Shown piece by piece: positions 59,228 through 64,000 of a DNA stretch of 64,000 nucleotides. Under the pieces are notes generated by a model. The model did no database searches, had not been told where the DNA came from, and worked only from the letters and a program-made list of their open reading frames with translations. The stretch's first letter is position 1, and each line of letters begins with the position of its first letter. The DNA is taken from NCBI GenBank assembly GCA_013397455.1, contig VYZB01000174.1, forward strand, positions 208,100-272,099, in the 5' to 3' direction. Both the position numbers and the translations under genes were made by a program. Source of the DNA: Crotophaga sulcirostris (lineage: Eukaryota > Chordata > Aves > Cuculiformes > Crotophagidae).

Positions 59228-60864
59228 TTTTGGAGAGAACTATCATACGTGTTTGAGCCATCCTTCTATGCCTGCTCATGGCCTGGTTTTATCTGTTTTT
59301 TTTTCTTCTTGTTCTCTTGAAACAGTAGGAAGGAAAATAAACTTAGCCACCAAAGCCACCACACACTGCACATGTGGTCGGTGTTGGGAACAGCATCCTT
59401 GGTCATGTGCAGCAGAAGGTGTTCTCCACAGGTCTTTTTATATGTAATTCATCTTTTGAGATGCCCGCAATGCTACCAGAGAGCACCTTATGAGGAAGCT
59501 CACATTTGTCTTCCAGTTTCTTTCCCAACTCCCTTCCCACCTTTATCTGTACACATCAAAGCAGCTTTCCAAGCTGGATAAACTCTGGGCCAGAGCAGCG
59601 TGGCTGGTTTTAGGCTCTTAATGTGTCCCAACAGCACTAGGCAGCCAGCCTAGCATTTTGACTGAGATTTTGATGGCTTACTATTACCAGTTCCCTCCTC
59701 CTGTTTCTCTCCCAGCAACACAGGGTAATTTTACCAGTTTTGTTAAAGTCTTGCTTTTTCTTTTGGGGATTAGGACAAGGGACCTGTTTCCACAAACCTG
59801 ATTTGAGTGCCAGATCCCTGCTAGTGCCTGTCGCCAGCTGCAGGGTGCTGCTACCTTTCTCCTTCCCAATCTCAGAGCCAGGCAAACACATTCCGTCCTT
59901 CTGTGATTATATCCTAGAGATCTGAATGTCACAGCAGGCTGCTTGGTTTAACACAGGAAACATTTGTGCCTGCTATTTAAGAGAAATAAGTTGCTCAGGT
60001 TTCCCTGGGAACCAGCCCGTCAGTCGAGCTTGCCTGACTCCCCTGTTATTAAAATAAAATGTAGAAGAGAAAGTAGATACGTTGCAAGTAAAGGGTAAAA
60101 TGCTATCTGGATATATTTCATATCCATAATACGTATCCTTTATGTGAAGGAGCTAAATTTGGTACTTTTTCAGCTAAGTTAGATGGATCATTATTCTTTT
60201 GGATTGCTTGTGCCGGGCTGTATCTTCATGCACAGAATTTGGAGGCTGGCTGTAAAAATCCGTATGGCTCAGCAGCTGTTGTATTGTGTTTGTGTGCAGG
60301 TTATACATAATACTTGCTCCCTGGGCCCCTTGGCACCAGTTTCCTCTGCTGCTTGTGGGTGTACTGAGTCTGTGTTCTCTATTATATCTCTTAGCCTATT
60401 TCTTCAGAGCTTTTCACCCTAGGAGTGCCTTGGCTTCTTGTTTTGTACAAGTTGCAGCAAGGCTTATCTTCAAGACCTGCGACTTTTAAAGACTGCAGGT
60501 TATCTGTGGGGCAAGCTATTTTTAGGGAACGCAGTGCCAGGCTGGCTCATAGCACTTGGCAGAGTACACGTGTGGAACACAAAGGCAGCCTCTGTACTGG
60601 GTGGTTTGCAAACTCGGCATCGTCAGGGGCTGAGAGACAGGCACGGCCAGACAGCAGGGCACGGCGAAACAACAGGGCTGTTTTGGTCAGTGAGAGCAGC
60701 TTCAGTCTGTGAGCAGGCATTTGTGGGCATCGCTGTGTCCAGAGGGAAGGCAGGGGAGGAGAGGCAGGGGCTGCTGAGACTGGGATGGGAATGGTGGTGG
60801 GAGCAGGAGGACCCTCAGGGTCGTTCACCAGCCTGCTAAGGGGAACATCCAAGCCAGTGAGTTA

Positions 60865-60994
60865 TTGGCTGGAAGAGAGGTCTGTTGGCTGGAAGAGAGG
60901 TCTGTTGGCTGGAAGAGAGGTTTATTGGCTGGAAGAGACGTCTGTTGGCTGGAATTAAGGTCTATTGGCTGAAAGAGAGGTCTATTGGCTGGAA
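60865..60994. repeat. 20-bp minisatellite, about 6.5 copies
   Basis: Unit TTGGCTGGAAGAGAGGTCTG starts at 60865, 60885, 60905, 60925, 60945, 60965 and 60985. Copies 4 to 6 carry single changes (TTTA, GACG, AATTAAGG, CTGAAAG). The first copies are identical, so part of the array is recent. Confidence 0.96.
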
Positions 60995-62120
60995 GTACTG
61001 CTGTCACTTCACCAGAGCTAGAGATCGAAAACGAGACTCGTAGGACTAGTTTGCATTTTTCCACTGCTCTCACTGCAGTTGGCATTGCTGCACTTTCCTC
61101 TGTTACCTGCTGTGAGATGAGGCAGGAGCTGCGTCGCTGTCATCGGCAAAGCCTCCTCCCAGATTTCCACATTCAACCCTGTTCCTTTGTACCTGCCAAA
61201 TATTCATTTCCTGCATTCTTTGTGTTCAGAATAGTTTGAGTGATTGTGGTTTCACGCAACCTGTGCTGAATTGGCAACGAAGTGGGGTAAAGGTCCACAA
61301 CTGCTTTTATAAGAAGGCACACTAGGCGAGCTAGGACTTCACTGGGACTTAAGGATATACTACAGGTGTACAAATTAGTGAGAGACTTGCAGAGAAATCA
61401 GCTGTTCACTGTTTCTTCCAACGTAAGAACATGGGGGCATCAAACGGAGATAGCAAGTTCCAAGCAAACCAAAGGATGTGTCATTGATGTGGTTCCTTGG
61501 TGGAATTCCTTGCTGCAGGGTCATCAGTATTTACATGGGGTTAGCAGGAAAGCTCATGAAAACAAAATCCAGAGAAGGTTATTAAATACAGAGAAACCAT
61601 GTCTATCACGAAGTCCCTGAACAGAAAATAATTGGGAGCTGAGAGGGCTGAGTCTTATTCTTCCACTTGCCAATGCAGCATCCTGGTCTAGACAGATCCT
61701 TGTTCTCACCCAGGACTGTTATGCTGCTTTTCTGTTTTTCTGCTTCTATTTTTTTTTCTTTTTTTTTTGTGGTGTGCCTGGGGTACTGCTGTCCTTCCTG
61801 TTGTCTCCTGAAGATGACTTCCTCCAGGATTTTTTGACAGATGTAGCAAGATGAAAGGGAAAAGAGCCTGTATTAAAAGCATGAGCTGCCAAAGCTGGGA
61901 TCTATGCACTGATAGCCTTGCTCACCTGATGATGGTGGGGACTCAAGGTCCAGGAAGGATTTGTCTCCTTTGCACTTTTCCTCTCCAGTACGGACAGACA
62001 ATGGTGTTGGCTTTACTGAGTTGGGTTGTTGCCACCATACATCCCAGAGAGTCTTGCAGCACTTATGAGTCCATGTAAAGCAGAGCAGTTGTCCAAGCTC
62101 CTTCCCAAATGAGCCAGATA

Positions 62121-62182
62121 CAAATAATAATATATATATTAAAAACATAAACTATACATATATATATAACAGATATATATAA
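62121..62182. repeat. AT-rich simple repeat
   Basis: Runs of TATATATA separated by AAAAACATAAAC and AACAGA. Imperfect (TA)n. Confidence 0.93.
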
Positions 62183-62647
62183 ACTGAGGCACTGGGTTAT
62201 ATTCCGTGGCAGGACAGCACACAGGTGTGTGTGTGGATATGAGACACTGTCATCTTTTCACCTGCTTTCTGCCTGTGCTCCAGGAAAAAGCTTTCCAATT
62301 TTCTTAATCCAAATGAAACCAAAGGGGTACTTTAGCTACAAGAAGTCACAAAAATGGAAGGATTTTTCAATTTAGCAGAGAGAAGGTTGCGGTAAGAATA
62401 AGTATTTGGGACTCAAAACTTGACAGATACAAACCAGAAATAGTGATGTGTTTCAAGCATTCAGGGTGCATGCTCACTACAGCTTATTGAAGATTGCCAT
62501 GGATCTTCCACAGGTAGATTATTTTTTCCATTTTTGAGATCAGATACTTTTCTCAGCATCAATATCCTTCCAGGAATCCACATAGGAAAGTGTTAAAGCC
62601 TGCAGCTCTCAGGATGTTAGAAGAAATTGTTGCCTGAGCTGTATCAT

Positions 62648-63170
62648 CATAGAATCATAGAATGGTTTGGGTCAGAAAAGACCTTTAAGATGATCCAATT
62701 CCAACCCCCCTGCCATGGGCAGGGACACCTCCCACTGGATCAGGGGGCTCCAAGCCCCATCCAACCTGGCCTTGAACACCTCCAGGGATGGGGCAGCCAC
62801 CACTTCTCTGGGCAACCTGTGGAGTGCCTCCCCACCCTCACAGGAAAACATTTCTTCCTAAGATCTCATCTCAATCTTTCAGCTTAAAACCATTTTCCCC
62901 TTGTTCTACCCCTGATAAAGAGTACCCTGATAAAGAGTACCTCCTCAGCTTTCCTGTAGGTCCCCTTAAGTACTGGAAGGCTTCTATAAGGTCTCCCCAG
63001 AGCCTTCTGTTCTCCAGGCTGAACAACCCCAACTCTCTCAGTCTGTCCTCACAGCAGAGGTGCTCCAGCCCTTGGATCATCTTGGTGGCCTCCTCTGGAC
63101 TCACTCCAACAGCTCCATGTCCTTCCTGTGCTGAGGACTCCAGAACTGAATACACTGCTGGAATCCCACT
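62648..63170 (-). mobile_element. CR1 LINE 3' fragment (group A)
   Basis: CATAGAATCATAGAATGGTT, CCATGGGCAGGGACACCTCC, GGATCAGGGGGCTCCAAGCC, AAGATCTCATCTCAATCTTT, then a 15-bp direct duplication (CCTGATAAAGAGTAC at 62911 and 62926), TTCTCCAGGCTGAACAACCC, CATGTCCTTCCTGTGCTGAG, up to GCTGGAATCCCACT. Long group A copy with ORF2 remnant [19 protein letters not shown] on the minus strand. Confidence 0.97.
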
Positions 63171-64000
63171 GGAAATCACCTTCCTGGAAGGGAATAAGAA
63201 AGAAAACACCTGCGAGGAGAATTTCAGTTCTCCTCCTCACCTGGGCTTGCTTTGTTTCTAACCAAAAAGGTGAGCTGGGTGGTTTGTTCTGTGCCTAGAT
63301 TGTTTATCATCACACAGAAGTATTTATGATAGATCTCCCTGTCACTTAGACAAATGATGACTGAATAGCAAACGTCATTATTACTCATTCCTGTGAATTA
63401 CTGCAGCTACATTGGAATGACTGGAAGGTCACAAGACTTTTTTAGCCAAGGGCAGACTCTCTGAAGTGACTTTTGAAACTGCCTATAGCCTGAATATACT
63501 TTCAAAGGGAGGCTGAGGGTTTTTCAGATTCCCTTTGTAGTCTTGGTAAAACCCTTTATTGACTTATTGTCAGGGGATTGTGAGGAAAAGGGGAAAAACA
63601 TTCACAAGAAGTGATGCCGTTTGATCTTTACCCTTCCCTGTTCTGTGATCAGTAGTCTTGCTTCAGATAAAACTTCCAGTGGGATTTTGTGTTTATATTC
63701 CAATGTTTTTCTCTCCTGCACCGGACGTGGTTTTGGTTTTTCTCCTGGGAATGTATGTTTTTGTTTGACTATCCAAGTGCTCCTCAAGAGGGTGAATGAA
63801 TCATGGAAATTCCATGTTGCATATGGGTGGAAAGATAATAAGGCATTACATCTGAGCCCTCATAGTAAGTTTGCTTTGTCTGCTTTGCAGGTAAAATGGA
63901 TTAGTGTCTCTCTAGGACACGAACAGGATGGGAAAGTCAGCTGGGCTGTCTAGAGCTGTTGTCCCATTGCTCAGGGGTGACCTTATTGCTCTCTACAACT
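63171..64000. other. Unique stretch to window end
   Basis: Moderately AT-rich, with no repeat and no gene recognised. An acceptor-like CTGCTTTGCAG at 63879-63889 is isolated. Confidence 0.55.

Larger units (their letters stand above)
59228..62647. other. Unique stretch with minisatellite and AT repeat
   Basis: No gene recognised. Contains a 20-bp minisatellite (60865), T-runs at 61749-61768 and an AT-rich simple repeat (62121). A plus frame of 133 codons (60438-60839) lies just before the minisatellite and has no recognisable domain. Confidence 0.55.

Noticed and set aside
60865..60994. Regular array considered as CRISPR
   Set aside because: Units are contiguous without spacers, and the genome is avian.
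1..64000. Search for a new multi-gene system or operon-like layout
   Set aside because: Nothing in either strand shows linked coding genes. The window is repeat-bearing avian noncoding DNA.

Overview
This window looks like a piece of a bird nuclear genome. The evidence is about 28 copies or fragments of the CR1 LINE retrotransposon. Most carry the diagnostic 3' tail of degenerate 8-bp units (ATTCTATG, or CATAGAAT on the other strand), and a few lack it. There is also one ERV solo LTR of a type familiar from neoavian birds. I see no operons, no prokaryotic signals, no rRNA or tRNA, and no protein-coding gene that I can name. CR1 occupies roughly 9.2 kb (about 14%) by my own boundary calls. That is high for a bird and would fit a CR1-rich lineage such as woodpeckers, barbets or hornbills, but 64 kb cannot settle the species.

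Layout. From 1 to 27 kb, CR1 copies lie on both strands between unique stretches of 0.3 to 4 kb. The most informative locus is 14323-15613, a solo LTR (+) split by a 655-bp CR1 (+) with a candidate 5-bp target duplication. From 27.5 to 64 kb nearly all CR1 copies (10 of 12) lie on the minus strand. There is an assembly gap of 180 N at 34923-35102. Small tandem repeats occur at 3052 (15 bp x3), 12258 (19 bp x2), 16781 (CCAT)n, 60865 (20 bp x6.5) and 62121 (AT-rich).

The CR1 copies fall into at least three lineages. Group A has GGATCAGGGGGCTC and a 'CACTCCCTGATCAAGAGCCC'-like block, and is the most frequent and best preserved. Group B has 'ACAAGCCCTTGTAAAAAGTCC'-like text. Group C, resembling CR1-Y, encodes [12 protein letters not shown] near its end and has the tail block GACTCGATGATCTCAAAGG. 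All are heavily 5'-truncated and keep at most the C-terminal end of the reverse-transcriptase ORF, so none can move by itself.

The non-repeat DNA reads as intergenic or intronic. The best hints of function are an 88-bp candidate exon with strong splice signals at 56423-56510, a local CpG cluster at 39091-39421, three perfect hairpins at 45.9-48.1 kb, and AT-rich, repeat-free blocks (32770-33120, 36780-37130, 56200-56420) that could be conserved noncoding elements. None can be proved from this sequence alone, and I found no convincing new system.
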